64,000 bases of DNA. It comes from a bacterium SCSIO 12741 (GTDB lineage Bacteria; Bacteroidota; Bacteroidia; Flavobacteriales_G; Salibacteraceae). The stretch's first letter is position 1; each line of letters starts with the position of its first letter. The translations under genes were made by a program, and so were the position numbers. The notes under the pieces were generated by a model. It worked only from the letters and a program-made list of their open reading frames with translations, did not search any database and was not told where the DNA came from. The DNA lies in the NCBI GenBank assembly GCA_024398055.1, contig CP073749.1, forward strand, positions 1,426,594 to 1,490,593, given 5' to 3'. Positions 8,510 through 17,561 of the stretch are shown in pieces.

Positions 8510-10093
8510 TTAATTTTCACACCTGGAAAAATGGGTACACCCATTTTCATAGCACTTAGGAATACTGTCTTCCAGGGTAAACATCTGCCTTTTCCGTGAG
8601 GACCAAGCCAAACCATTGGTCAAGTCAGGATTCAATTGGTTGTAGTAAGCCAAAAATGCATCGGCCACTTCAGGGTGATCGTTAGGATTCGTGGGAATGC
8701 GCTGAACACCTGGACCATAAATTTGATAAAAAGTGGTATCCGATGGCCGCGGATCACCGATGGAATCCCGGTAATTGATGATCCACTGAAATTTCTCATT
8801 GGCAATGAAGGCAGTCGTATTAAACTGGCAGTAAACAAATTTGCGAATGGAGTCCTTACCACCCAAATTGCCTTGGGTCATTCTTCCGAGCAAGGAGGTC
8901 CCTTGAATTCCAGAAAGACTAACCGGTGCCAAAGAAGAATCATACGTTTCACAGAGTTGAGCCATGGTTGGAAACACGTCGGCAAAATCGGCTAAGTCAG
9001 TATCCAGAGATTTCTTTTTGATCTGCTCAGGCCAATGGACAATGAAAGGCACCCTACTCCCATGATCAAAAGTAGTTCCCTTACCACCTCTCACTATCAT
9101 TCCCCTGTATTTGGAAAAATAGTCGTTTTCCGTTCCATTATCTCCGGCAACGATCAGGAGTGTATTTTCCAAAATTCCTTTCTGTTCCAAAGTCTTAATC
9201 ACCTCTCCGATCAAACTATCGGCGTAGGCCATTTTGGAAGCAAAAATGGCGGCTTTAGATTGGTGAGGACCATCGGGCGTAGGAGCATCTACACAGAGAC
9301 TATCCAGTTCTTCGTGAATCAACCCCATGCAATAATGAAGGTAAAAGGGCTTTGAGGAATCCAATTGATTGATCTTTTGGATGGCCCATTGATTCAATTG
9401 ATCCGGAAAATACCGACCGCCCATCTGCGGGGGATAATAATCGACCATAGCTCCCAAGAGGGCATTGGGCCCATAGGTGGAATCAAATCCATGGGTATTT
9501 AGGTGCTCTTTCTGAACGCTCACCAGATTGGTGTAGTTGGTGGAGTGATCGAAGCAAGCATTTTCTCGGCCAAACCGCAGGTTCCATTTTCCGCCAAAGG
9601 CCGTTTGGTAACCATAGTCCTTTAAGACGTTGGCATAAGTGGAAATGGTGTCGGACAGGTATCCGTATAATCGCGACTGGAGATTAGCTGGCTGGCAGGC
9701 TGTGTATCCCGGATAAACGATTCCGGTTTGAAAGGGATATCGGCCGGTCATTAACTGCCCTCGCGAAGGAGCGCAATAGGGAGTAGCATACATTCGGGTA
9801 AACACCGTGCCGTGATCAGCCAAGCGATCTAAATGAGGTGTTTTGTAATCGGCTGAATCTCCATTTTCATCGTAAACCCAGGACGAATTACCCGATTTAA
9901 AATCCTGATAATAGGGAGTGGATATCGATCCAAGATCATCAATCAGAATAAAGATAATGTTGGGAGGATAAGGCGTTTCGGCCGTGGGATTCATCGTAGA
10001 TCTTTCGGGGGCAGAACAAGCAACAAGTAAGGGAAGCATAGCAACAGCGGCTATCCTTTTCCAATAGAATTTGGGAAGTGACATGGCAAGCAA
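8510..10093 (-). CDS. sulfatase, lipoprotein (type I, formylglycine-dependent)
   Basis: 527 residues. Signal peptide with lipobox LLVAC, Cys26 being the likely lipidation site. The alkaline-phosphatase-like fold has metal-binding IDDLG at 51-55, the C-x-P-S-R sulfatase motif with Cys107 (the residue converted to formylglycine), followed by GQLMTGR, and the second metal site GDNGTEN near residue 320. It hydrolyses sulfate esters, probably of polysaccharides; the substrate cannot be told. No SusC/SusD pair, glycoside hydrolase or maturase is adjacent, so it is not in a visible polysaccharide-utilisation locus. An ATG nine bases in (10084) is an alternative start. Confidence 0.92.
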   Translation of the reverse strand: MLAMSLPKFYWKRIAAVAMLPLLVACSAPERSTMNPTAETPYPPNIIFILIDDLGSISTPYYQDFKSGNSSWVYDENGDSADYKTPHLDRLADHGTVFTRMYATPYCAPSRGQLMTGRYPFQTGIVYPGYTACQPANLQSRLYGYLSDTISTYANVLKDYGYQTAFGGKWNLRFGRENACFDHSTNYTNLVSVQKEHLNTHGFDSTYGPNALLGAMVDYYPPQMGGRYFPDQLNQWAIQKINQLDSSKPFYLHYCMGLIHEELDSLCVDAPTPDGPHQSKAAIFASKMAYADSLIGEVIKTLEQKGILENTLLIVAGDNGTENDYFSKYRGMIVRGGKGTTFDHGSRVPFIVHWPEQIKKKSLDTDLADFADVFPTMAQLCETYDSSLAPVSLSGIQGTSLLGRMTQGNLGGKDSIRKFVYCQFNTTAFIANEKFQWIINYRDSIGDPRPSDTTFYQIYGPGVQRIPTNPNDHPEVADAFLAYYNQLNPDLTNGLAWSSRKRQMFTLEDSIPKCYENGCTHFSRCEN

Positions 10094-10165
10094 GAGTTTA
10101 AATTTAGGATTGACCCTACCACTAATTTAAACAATAACTAACTGATAAACAGTAAAAACCAATAA

Positions 10166-11077
10166 TTAACGGTTCACCGCTTGCTTCTTTTTCCGGTTGA
10201 TCAGGTAAACGCCGAATAGAATTAATCCCATCCCGCCGGCATGCATGAGGGTAACTGTTTCTCCATCCAAAATACCCCAGGACATAGCCACAATGGGAAT
10301 TAAATAGGTAACAGTAGAAGCAAAAATCGCTGTGGTAGCCTTGATCAATTGATTGAATAGCAACAGTGCGGCCGCCGTTCCTACCACTCCTAAAATAGTA
10401 ATGTAACCCAAGTTGATCAGGTTGGCGCTGGTACGAAAAGCCTCAGACCAAAAGTCACCGGTTAAAAGGCCTAATCCGGCAATGGGACCGATGACTAAAA
10501 AAGCGAAGGCCGTAATATGAATGGCATTTACCTCTTGGAGAAAGGCTTTAATGATGTTGACACTGGTTGCATAACACAAAGTAGCCGCTACTATATATAA
10601 AGGATAGATCAACGGCACATCCACATGAGTACCATCGTGTGAAAAAGAGATCAGGGTTATCGCTCCAATTAATCCGATAAAAACACCCAAAACCTGCCTG
10701 CGGTTCGTGGACGCGCCAAACGCCAGTACACCCAGAATAAGTGTAAAGAGTGGCACCATACTATTGAGCATGCCGGTAATTCCACTGGGAAGACGGGTTT
10801 GCGCTTCGGCGAAAAGGAAGGCTGGAAAAAAATTGCCTGCCAAACCGACCACCACAATACCTATGCGCTGCTTACCTGTTTTAGGAAACTTCGGCAGGTT
10901 GCGAATCGCAATAGGAAGAAGAGCAACAAAGGCGATAAACAGGCGATACTCTGCTACTTGAAAAGACGAAAAGCTTTCCAATCCCCTTTTCATTAATATA
11001 AAAGAGCTCCCCCAGGTCAAAGCCAAAAGACCTAAAATCAGGTATTGTACGAGAGGTGTATCTATTCGCCTTTCCAT
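10166..11077 (-). CDS. DMT-superfamily (EamA) transporter
   Basis: 303 residues with about ten hydrophobic helices in two EamA repeats (about 12-145 and 155-295); the first repeat begins LLALTWGSSFILMKRG. Inner-membrane metabolite exporter of unknown substrate. Divergent from the ABC ATPase at 11156; its exact -7 box lies only eight bases before the ATG, so the mRNA has little or no leader. Confidence 0.9.
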   Translation of the reverse strand: MERRIDTPLVQYLILGLLALTWGSSFILMKRGLESFSSFQVAEYRLFIAFVALLPIAIRNLPKFPKTGKQRIGIVVVGLAGNFFPAFLFAEAQTRLPSGITGMLNSMVPLFTLILGVLAFGASTNRRQVLGVFIGLIGAITLISFSHDGTHVDVPLIYPLYIVAATLCYATSVNIIKAFLQEVNAIHITAFAFLVIGPIAGLGLLTGDFWSEAFRTSANLINLGYITILGVVGTAAALLLFNQLIKATTAIFASTVTYLIPIVAMSWGILDGETVTLMHAGGMGLILFGVYLINRKKKQAVNR

Positions 11078-11085
11078 TTCGCGGG

Positions 11086-11093
11086 CAAATGTA
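11086..11093 (-). promoter_or_regulatory. -7 box for DMT transporter
   Basis: TACATTTG on the minus strand, eight bases from the start codon at 11077. Transcription would begin at or just before the ATG. Confidence 0.55.
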
Positions 11094-11143
11094 GATTTTT
11101 AACCGTCTATACCAGTTTTCCCTCTGTACTCTGTAGGCTGAAT

Positions 11144-11151
11144 TACATTTG
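11144..11151 (+). promoter_or_regulatory. -7 box for ABC ATPase; probable leaderless mRNA
   Basis: TACATTTG on the plus strand ends four bases before the ATG at 11156. With a start site 4-7 bases after the box, the transcript would begin at the start codon itself. Confidence 0.55.
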
Positions 11152-11155
11152 AAGC

Positions 11156-11830
11156 ATGAATCCGGTTATTCGCACCCAAGAGGTTACCCGAAAATTTAAA
11201 GTTGGAGAACAAGTTGTGCATGCCCTTAGAGGTGTTACAATGGATATTCAACGTGGGGAATTTGTTGCCTTGATGGGAACTTCGGGCTCAGGAAAATCCA
11301 CCTTAATGAACATTCTGGGTTGTTTGGACACCCCCAGCTCAGGAAATTATTACCTGAATGATAAATTGGTCTCTACTCTGACAGATGACCAATTGGCTGA
11401 AATCAGAAACCAGGAAATTGGATTTGTTTTTCAAACCTTCAACCTTTTACCTCGATATACAGCATTAGATAATGTGTCCCTTCCGCTGGTTTATGCTGGC
11501 ATTCCCAAAAATGAGCGTCGCGAAAAAGCCAGACAAGCCCTCGAAACCGTGGGTCTCAAAGACCGCATGGATCATCAGCCCAACGAACTTTCCGGGGGAC
11601 AAAAGCAGCGGGTAGCCATTGCCCGGGCATTGATTAATGACCCTGCCATCATTCTGGCCGACGAACCTACCGGAAACCTGGACTCCACAACTACCCATGA
11701 AATTCTTGAACTCTTCGATCGAATTCACGAGCGTGGAAACACCCTGGTGATGGTCACCCACGAAGAGGATGTAGCTGAAAGAGCGCAAAGAATTGTTCGC
11801 ATGAAGGACGGTCTTACCCAACCCTCCTAA
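11156..11830 (+). CDS. MacB/LolD-type ABC transporter ATP-binding protein
   Basis: 224 residues, a single nucleotide-binding domain. Walker [10 protein letters not shown] at 41-49, Q-loop [18 protein letters not shown], signature LSGGQKQR near 142 and Walker [12 protein letters not shown]. The FQTFNLLP and EPTGNLDS segments are typical of the MacB/LolD/FtsE group that drives FtsX-like permeases. No permease is adjacent on either side, so it is an orphan here. The next gene downstream starts from its own promoter. Confidence 0.93.
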   Translation: MNPVIRTQEVTRKFKVGEQVVHALRGVTMDIQRGEFVALMGTSGSGKSTLMNILGCLDTPSSGNYYLNDKLVSTLTDDQLAEIRNQEIGFVFQTFNLLPRYTALDNVSLPLVYAGIPKNERREKARQALETVGLKDRMDHQPNELSGGQKQRVAIARALINDPAIILADEPTGNLDSTTTHEILELFDRIHERGNTLVMVTHEEDVAERAQRIVRMKDGLTQPS

Positions 11831-11894
11831 CCCCAAAACGTTTTTATAAATACTTCGTCCGGCGAGAAAGGGGGCGTTATATTTTTAAAAGGTT

Positions 11895-11902
11895 TACTTT
11901 TG
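11895..11902 (+). promoter_or_regulatory. -7 box for SprB-repeat surface protein
   Basis: TACTTTTG. An in-frame ATG at 11904 lies just after the box, upstream of the expected start of transcription, which argues for the ATG at 11940. Confidence 0.55.
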
Positions 11903-11939
11903 CATGCTTTGTGCTAAAAGTTTAATTAACAATTACACT

Positions 11940-14900
11940 ATGAAAAAATTAGGTTTACTATTACTTATTGCGGTCTTCGGGTTGCAGGGGTATGCGCAGA
12001 ATGCCCCCGTACAGCGAGTGACGTTTGTGGATATGTTGAGCCCGGGTGAGTATAAAATCACGGATCAGTTGATGGTTCGGGGTACCTCATCGAAATCAAC
12101 AAAAGGTACTTCTGCATCAGGTAGCCTTGCTGCTGCTGGTGATACAATTTGGAGTGACGACTTCAGTTCGTCTACAAATTGGACTGCTCAAACTGGTACG
12201 GTTGGTGGTCAGAATCGTGGATGGTTTATTGGTAGCGGTGGTACTTGGTACTTCGGAGCTACTACCATTAACTCTACTTCTGGTGCTCCTCATGCTGTAA
12301 TGGATCCTGCTGATCCTACCCAGAACCCTGGTCCTGCTGGTTCAGCTGCTTCTTTTAATATGACTAACGCTTCCCCTATTAACTGTAGTGGTAAAGCTGC
12401 CGTTTTCTTAGAATTTGAGCAATGGAATGCTCGTTTCACGGATTCTTCATTTGTTGAAGTTTCTGATAACGGAACGAACTGGACAAGAGTTTATGACAAC
12501 ATGTGGTTGCCTGTAACCTCTGTTCAAAACGGAACAAACCCAACTTCAAACCCTCACAAGGTAGTTGTTAATATTTCTTCTGTAGCTGCTAACAAAAGCA
12601 CTGTATACGTAAGATTCCGCTGGAAGTCTTTGGACCAAGGTATTGCTAACGACGGTGTTGGTTACGGATGGTTCGTTGATGATGTAGCTGTTTTGGAAGG
12701 TCAAAACAACGTTATCAGCTTGAACGACGCTTACTTCTGGCAGTATAACGATTCTATTCGTCCTCACATGCGTTACTGGCCTAAAGGTATGCCTGCAAGA
12801 CAAGCTAACGGAACAAGCTTCTGGATGTCTGGTTTGTATGAGAACCAAGGTCAAAAAGCTCAGCCTAATGCTGGTATCAAAACAGAAGTAACTGGTCCTG
12901 CCAGCTTCTCTTACACTGGAACTACTGCACCTTCAACATTGCCTACTGCATCTGTTGACTCAGGTACAATGACCACTGCTCTTAAATTGAACAACGGTAC
13001 AGGAAAATATGACATCGTAATGTCTACTTTCTCTGACTCTACTCTTTATACATTAGGTAACGATACAGTAAGATTTGATGTATCTGTAACTGATTCTACC
13101 TACTACCGTAACGATCGTGGCGATGTAGACAATACTACAGCTGGTACTTTCTACACTATCGGTGGTCAGGTTCCATTTGAAATTGAGTACGCAACTGTAT
13201 ACGACTTGATGGTTGACGATACGATCACTGCTGTTGAGGTATTCATTTCTCAAGACAACATGAATGGCCCAACCTTGGGTACCATGCAAGCTAACGTTTA
13301 CGCTGGTGGATGGACTGACGGAAGTATTTCTTTGGCTAACGCGCCACTTTTCCAGTCTGCAGCTGTAAAAATTGACCAGACTAAAACAGGTCAGTGGATT
13401 CGCCTACCGGTTTCTAAAGTAGCTGGTTCTACTAACGAAGGTGATTCAGGAACTTACATTGTTTCTATCCTTTTTGATCAGGCATTTAGTGCTGACACCA
13501 TGTACATTACCATGAAGCGTGGTGGTGCTTATGATGATCCTTATGATCTATACAGCTTTGCTCGTGGAAACTCTACTGGTACCATGGGTAACTGGGGATT
13601 GATCGGAGGAGATGTTCCTTACATCAACTTGATCACTAAAGCTTTCAACTGTCCTAACTTGAACGGTTCTGCTTCAGCTACTCCTACTTCTTCTTGTGGT
13701 AACATTGATGGTACTGCTACTGCTGTTGATCCAACAAACGGTACAGCTCCTTATACTTACCTATGGGATCTTCCTGGAAACCCAACAACTAAGTCTGTTG
13801 GTAGCCTTGCCTCTGGTGTTTACAACGTAACCATCAAAGACAAAAACGGATGTAACCAAGTTGCTTCTGCTACTGTATCTGATGCTGGTGCTCCTACCAT
13901 TACTAACGACCAAGTAAACAATGTTACTTGTGCTGGTAACGGAGAAGGTTCTATTAGCTTCAACTTGATTCCAGGTAGCGCCGGTTCTGGATACACATTC
14001 AACTGGACTGACGGTTCTGGTAGCCCGATTACTGGTGGTGACTCTACTTTGTCAAACTTGGAATCAGGAAACTACACTGTTGAGATCGTTGACGGTGCTG
14101 TTCCTCCATGTAAGCAAACCAGAACATTTACTGTAACTGGTCCTACTGACGCATTGGCTCTTCCATCTCCTGTTGTAGATGACGTAACTTGCTACAACGA
14201 TAGCAACGGTACTATTAACCTGGTTCCTGCAACTGGTGGTACTGGTACCAAAACTTACACTTGGAGCAATGGTGGAACTGGTCTTACTCAAGCTAACTTG
14301 AAAGCTGGTCCTTACACCGTTACTGTAACTGATGCAAGCAACTGTACTGCTACTCGTACAATCAACGTTACTCAGCCTGCTGAGTTCAAGATTCGTGACG
14401 TAGGAAGCATTCCTAACATCAGTACTGAAATTGAGTACGACGCAAGCAACACTTTGGTAACTATTACTGTAAGAACTCAAGGTGGTAACGGAACTACTGC
14501 TACTAACACTTACCGTTGGACTAACTCTGACGGAGTTCCATTATCTCCTAACTCAGGTAGTGCTAACGTATTGGAAATTGGTCCAAACAAGCCTGCTGGT
14601 CAGAATGACAACGACTTCTACACTGTTGTAGCTACTGATCCACAGCTTTGTACTACTGACAAAACGTTTGAAATCAATGCTACTTTCTTGTGGTGGTTAT
14701 CAGTTGAAGAGTTTGGTCAAGACTTTACTCTTTCTCTGTTCCCTAACCCGAATGATGGTTCATTCCGTTTGGTATTGAAAAATGCTGACAACAATGACTA
14801 CACCATCTCTGTAAGAAATGCTTTGGGTCAAACTATCTACAGCGACGTTGTAAACATTGCTGGAGACTATGACGAGCGCATCGATCTTGACGCTGAAAAC

Positions 14901-14966
14901 GGAGTATACTTCCTAAGCGTTTCTAACGGTGTTACTGAGACAACTCACCGTGTAGTTGTACGATAA
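11940..14966 (+). CDS. type IX secreted surface protein with SprB repeats
   Basis: 1008 residues from the ATG at 11940, chosen because a signal peptide (MKKLGLLLLIAVFGLQGYAQ) begins there and the promoter box rules out 11904. An N-terminal jellyroll/lectin-like region (about 40-260) with WSDDFSSSTNW and GWFVDDVAV precedes a middle domain, then about three SprB-type repeats (about 570-830) of the form ..PYTYLWD..GVYNVTIKDKNGC... The C terminus (from FPNPNDGSF) is a type A sorting domain ending THRVVVR. Exported by T9SS and probably anchored on the cell surface. Codons beyond about 12,150 are strongly T-ending (GCT, GGT, ACT, CGT), suggesting high expression. Confidence 0.9.
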   Translation: MKKLGLLLLIAVFGLQGYAQNAPVQRVTFVDMLSPGEYKITDQLMVRGTSSKSTKGTSASGSLAAAGDTIWSDDFSSSTNWTAQTGTVGGQNRGWFIGSGGTWYFGATTINSTSGAPHAVMDPADPTQNPGPAGSAASFNMTNASPINCSGKAAVFLEFEQWNARFTDSSFVEVSDNGTNWTRVYDNMWLPVTSVQNGTNPTSNPHKVVVNISSVAANKSTVYVRFRWKSLDQGIANDGVGYGWFVDDVAVLEGQNNVISLNDAYFWQYNDSIRPHMRYWPKGMPARQANGTSFWMSGLYENQGQKAQPNAGIKTEVTGPASFSYTGTTAPSTLPTASVDSGTMTTALKLNNGTGKYDIVMSTFSDSTLYTLGNDTVRFDVSVTDSTYYRNDRGDVDNTTAGTFYTIGGQVPFEIEYATVYDLMVDDTITAVEVFISQDNMNGPTLGTMQANVYAGGWTDGSISLANAPLFQSAAVKIDQTKTGQWIRLPVSKVAGSTNEGDSGTYIVSILFDQAFSADTMYITMKRGGAYDDPYDLYSFARGNSTGTMGNWGLIGGDVPYINLITKAFNCPNLNGSASATPTSSCGNIDGTATAVDPTNGTAPYTYLWDLPGNPTTKSVGSLASGVYNVTIKDKNGCNQVASATVSDAGAPTITNDQVNNVTCAGNGEGSISFNLIPGSAGSGYTFNWTDGSGSPITGGDSTLSNLESGNYTVEIVDGAVPPCKQTRTFTVTGPTDALALPSPVVDDVTCYNDSNGTINLVPATGGTGTKTYTWSNGGTGLTQANLKAGPYTVTVTDASNCTATRTINVTQPAEFKIRDVGSIPNISTEIEYDASNTLVTITVRTQGGNGTTATNTYRWTNSDGVPLSPNSGSANVLEIGPNKPAGQNDNDFYTVVATDPQLCTTDKTFEINATFLWWLSVEEFGQDFTLSLFPNPNDGSFRLVLKNADNNDYTISVRNALGQTIYSDVVNIAGDYDERIDLDAENGVYFLSVSNGVTETTHRVVVR

Positions 14967-14989
14967 GCACAAGTAAACCTTTTATATAG

Positions 14990-15026
14990 AAAAGGCCCGG
15001 AGCAAATGCTTCGGGCCTTTTTTATT
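14990..15026 (+). terminator. terminator after SprB-repeat protein
   Basis: AAAGGCCCGgAGC, loop, GCTtCGGGCCTTT then a T run. Nearly symmetric, so it may also end the convergent mlaF transcript. Confidence 0.85.
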
Positions 15027-15075
15027 GGTAGTCATTCCAAAGACTACTCTTGTATATTCCTTCCTAAGAAAAAGC

Positions 15076-15831
15076 TTATTGCATGAGGCTGCGGATCCGC
15101 TTCATGTATTCAGAAGCGTAAACGAAATCCGTCAGTTCGGCGGTATCTGCACGTAGAATCTCCTGGTTCGTTCCGGTCCAAAGCAAATCACCTTTGTAGA
15201 TAAAGGCCACGTGCTTCCCGATCTCCAATACAGAGTTCATATCGTGAGTAATTACGATAGTGGTAATATTGAATTCCTGGGTAATGTCCAGGATTAATTT
15301 ATCGATCAAAATAGACGTCTGCGGATCAAGGCCCGAGTTAGGCTCGTCGCAGAATAGGTAGCGGGGGTTAAATGAAATAGCACGAGCAATTCCTACTCGT
15401 TTTTTCATCCCACCACTCAGCTCAGAAGGCATCAACTTATTCGTTCCCTTCAAATCGACACGCTCCAGGCAAAAATCAGCCCTGCTTTGCATCTCCTTGT
15501 CAGAAAGCTTGGAGAACATGCGCAGCGGAAATTTGATATTGTCTTCCACTGTCATGGAGTCAAACAAAGCACTTCCTTGAAACAGAAATCCAATTTCCTG
15601 ACGGATTTCCTTTTTTACCGATTCAGACTGATTATTAAATACTCGACCACCATAAGAAATGGTTCCCGTTTCTGGCTCATGTAATCCGACGATGCATTTG
15701 CAAAGCGTCGTTTTACCCGAACCCGAAGCTCCAATAACCAAATTGGGTATCCCTTGCTGAAAGGTGATGTTAATATCCTTGAGGACGTGATTATCCCCAA
15801 ACGACTTGTTCAAACCTTTTACCTCGATCAT
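15076..15831 (-). CDS. ABC transporter ATP-binding protein, MlaF-like
   Basis: 251 residues. Walker A GASGSGKTT at about 34-42, Q-loop FLFQGSALFDSMTVEDN, signature LSGGMKKRVGIARA, Walker B YLFCDEPNSGLDP. The GSALFDSMTV and SGGMKKR segments are characteristic of MlaF/Ttg2A, the ATPase of phospholipid transport between inner and outer membrane. The start overlaps the stop of the upstream permease gene by four bases. The MCE substrate-binding partner (MlaD) is not adjacent on this side. Confidence 0.92.
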   Translation of the reverse strand: MIEVKGLNKSFGDNHVLKDINITFQQGIPNLVIGASGSGKTTLCKCIVGLHEPETGTISYGGRVFNNQSESVKKEIRQEIGFLFQGSALFDSMTVEDNIKFPLRMFSKLSDKEMQSRADFCLERVDLKGTNKLMPSELSGGMKKRVGIARAISFNPRYLFCDEPNSGLDPQTSILIDKLILDITQEFNITTIVITHDMNSVLEIGKHVAFIYKGDLLWTGTNQEILRADTAELTDFVYASEYMKRIRSLMQ

Positions 15832-16568
15832 ATCAAAAGCATTTGAGTGATTAGGTAATTGGCAATCAAGATAACGATGCTGCTAAACACTACAGCACGT
15901 GTACTTGACTTCCCTACTTCAAGAGCACTTCCACTCGCAAAATAGCCGTGATAGGCCGAAACGGAAGTAATTAGAAAGGCGAAAATGACCGATTTGATCA
16001 ATGCGTAAAAAACATCGAACGGTCTAAAGTCATATTGAATTCCCGTAATGTATTGAGCAGGAGTGGTAATGCTTGTGATATCGCAAATGATGTAACCAAA
16101 GAAGATTCCAAGAAACATACTGATCAAAACCAAAAACGGCATGATGAACATCATGGCCAATACCTTGGGTAAGGTTAAATAACCCGCCGAATTGATCCCC
16201 ATAATCTCCAAAGCATCCACTTGCTCCGTTACCCGCATGGTTCCCAATTCTGAAGCGATATTCGACCCCACCTTCCCCGCTAATATGAGCGCCAACATGG
16301 TGGGTGAAAATTCCAATATCATGGATTGACGGGTGGTGTATCCCACCAGGTAGGAAGGAATCCAGCCACTTTCAATCTGAGAAGCTGTTTGAATGGTGAT
16401 CACCATTCCCATAAAGCCACTAATGATAACGATGATGCCCAAGGAACCGATACCCAAGTTGTACATCTCGTCCACAAACAGATTCCAATAAACCTTGAAT
16501 TTTTCAGGTTTTTCGAAGGCTTTCTTAAGAAAAAGGGAATATCTGCCTATGTGGTAAAGTATCTTCAT
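15828..16568 (-). CDS. MlaE-family (DUF140) ABC permease
   Basis: 246 residues from the ATG at 16568 (MKILYHIGRYSLFLKKAF, the usual start of this family); a longer in-frame reading to 16652 adds an unlikely leader peptide. Five or six hydrophobic segments, with the family patterns GMVITIQTASQI, EFSPTMLALILAGKVGS and ELGTMRVTEQVDALEIMG. Inner-membrane permease of the Mla lipid transport system, paired with the ATPase immediately downstream. Confidence 0.93.
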   Translation of the reverse strand: MKILYHIGRYSLFLKKAFEKPEKFKVYWNLFVDEMYNLGIGSLGIIVIISGFMGMVITIQTASQIESGWIPSYLVGYTTRQSMILEFSPTMLALILAGKVGSNIASELGTMRVTEQVDALEIMGINSAGYLTLPKVLAMMFIMPFLVLISMFLGIFFGYIICDITSITTPAQYITGIQYDFRPFDVFYALIKSVIFAFLITSVSAYHGYFASGSALEVGKSSTRAVVFSSIVILIANYLITQMLLI

Positions 16569-16725
16569 GCAGGTGAACAAATTTAATATTTGAAAGCACT
16601 GATGTCCGGTTAAAATTGTTGTAATAACTGAATTCGACCAAATTGCCTGCAATTTTGATCAACGGAATGCGTTTTTGACCGGCGAGAAGTGAATGTTTCA
16701 TTCCAAATCCTCATAATCTTTGTCT

Positions 16726-16733
16726 TAAATTTG
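16726..16733 (+). promoter_or_regulatory. -7 box for small lipoprotein-SprT unit
   Basis: TAAATTTG, 14 bases before the ATG of the 52-residue lipoprotein gene. Its position supports that gene being real. Confidence 0.55.
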
Positions 16734-16747
16734 CTCGACTATATTTT

Positions 16748-16906
16748 ATGCCTGTCCGAATTTCACGTTTAACAAGTCTACTACTTATCGCTCTTTTCCT
16801 CTCGGCGACCCAGGTTTCTTGTAAATCTTCCAAAAAAGATTGTGACTGCCCGACATTCGGAGAACAAAAAAAGGCCAAGAAAACCCGTTACAGAAAGCCG
16901 CGTTGA
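16748..16906 (+). CDS. small lipoprotein, 52 residues
   Basis: MPVRISRLTS.. followed by a hydrophobic stretch and lipobox TQVSC with Cys25; the mature part is only 28 residues, very basic (..KKAKKTRYRKPR) with a D-C-D-C motif at 32-35. It is preceded by an exact -7 box and its TGA overlaps the TTG start of the SprT-like gene, so the two are probably translationally coupled. Unknown function; the two extra Cys could bind metal, which is speculation. Confidence 0.65.
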   Translation: MPVRISRLTSLLLIALFLSATQVSCKSSKKDCDCPTFGEQKKAKKTRYRKPR

Positions 16907-17514
16907 AAAATCAAATTGATGAACTCAACCGATTTTTGCCTGAAGGAGTCTCTGAAGAAATTCTGGACTTCCTTAACAAGCATCGAGCCAGGCTTACTAT
17001 TAAGAACCACCGAAAATCCAAATTTGGCGATTATCGGCCTCCTAGAGGAAAGCTAAACCTTCATCAAATCTCTGTGAACGGCACGTTAAATCCCTACGCT
17101 TTTTTGATCACTCTGCTGCATGAAATGGCACATTTGCAGGTTTTTGAGGCTCACAAAAATCGGGTATCACCTCATGGCCGGGAATGGAAAATGGCCTTTC
17201 AAGCCCTCCTGGTGTATTGGATGGAAAAGGGCGTTTTTCCGGAAAGTTTGATGCCACCTCTGAGTCGATATGCTCAAAACCCTAAGGCCAGCACCTTCTC
17301 AGATCATCAGCTCTACTCTGCCCTCAGCCATTGGGACCATCCTGAACTTCAAAAAATCTACCTTAAAGACCTATCCGATCAACAGGTTTTTGCCATTGGT
17401 AAGAAGCAGTTTAAAAAAGGCCCCCTTAGACGAACCCGTCATCTTTGTACGGAAGTAAAATCCGGTCGTCAATACCTGATTCATTTTATGGCAGAGGTCG
17501 CACCACTCGCTTAA
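16903..17514 (+). CDS. SprT-like zinc metalloprotein
   Basis: 203 residues from a TTG that overlaps the preceding stop. Zinc-metalloprotease motif HEMAH at 73-77, with a downstream HGREWK (His91) as the likely third ligand, as in SprT/Spartan proteins. The C-terminal part (about 145-200) resembles the SprT zinc-ribbon region but shows only one Cys (LCTEV), so a ribbon is not supported. Likely cytosolic; substrate unknown. manC follows after a separate promoter. Confidence 0.85.
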   Translation: MKNQIDELNRFLPEGVSEEILDFLNKHRARLTIKNHRKSKFGDYRPPRGKLNLHQISVNGTLNPYAFLITLLHEMAHLQVFEAHKNRVSPHGREWKMAFQALLVYWMEKGVFPESLMPPLSRYAQNPKASTFSDHQLYSALSHWDHPELQKIYLKDLSDQQVFAIGKKQFKKGPLRRTRHLCTEVKSGRQYLIHFMAEVAPLA

Positions 17515-17537
17515 GCAAGTCAATCCAATTCAATCCT

Positions 17538-17545
17538 TAGATTTG
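17538..17545 (+). promoter_or_regulatory. -7 box for mannose-1-phosphate guanylyltransferase
   Basis: TAGATTTG, 16 bases before the ATG at 17562. Confidence 0.5.
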
Positions 17546-17561
17546 CAACTCAATTTTTGAG

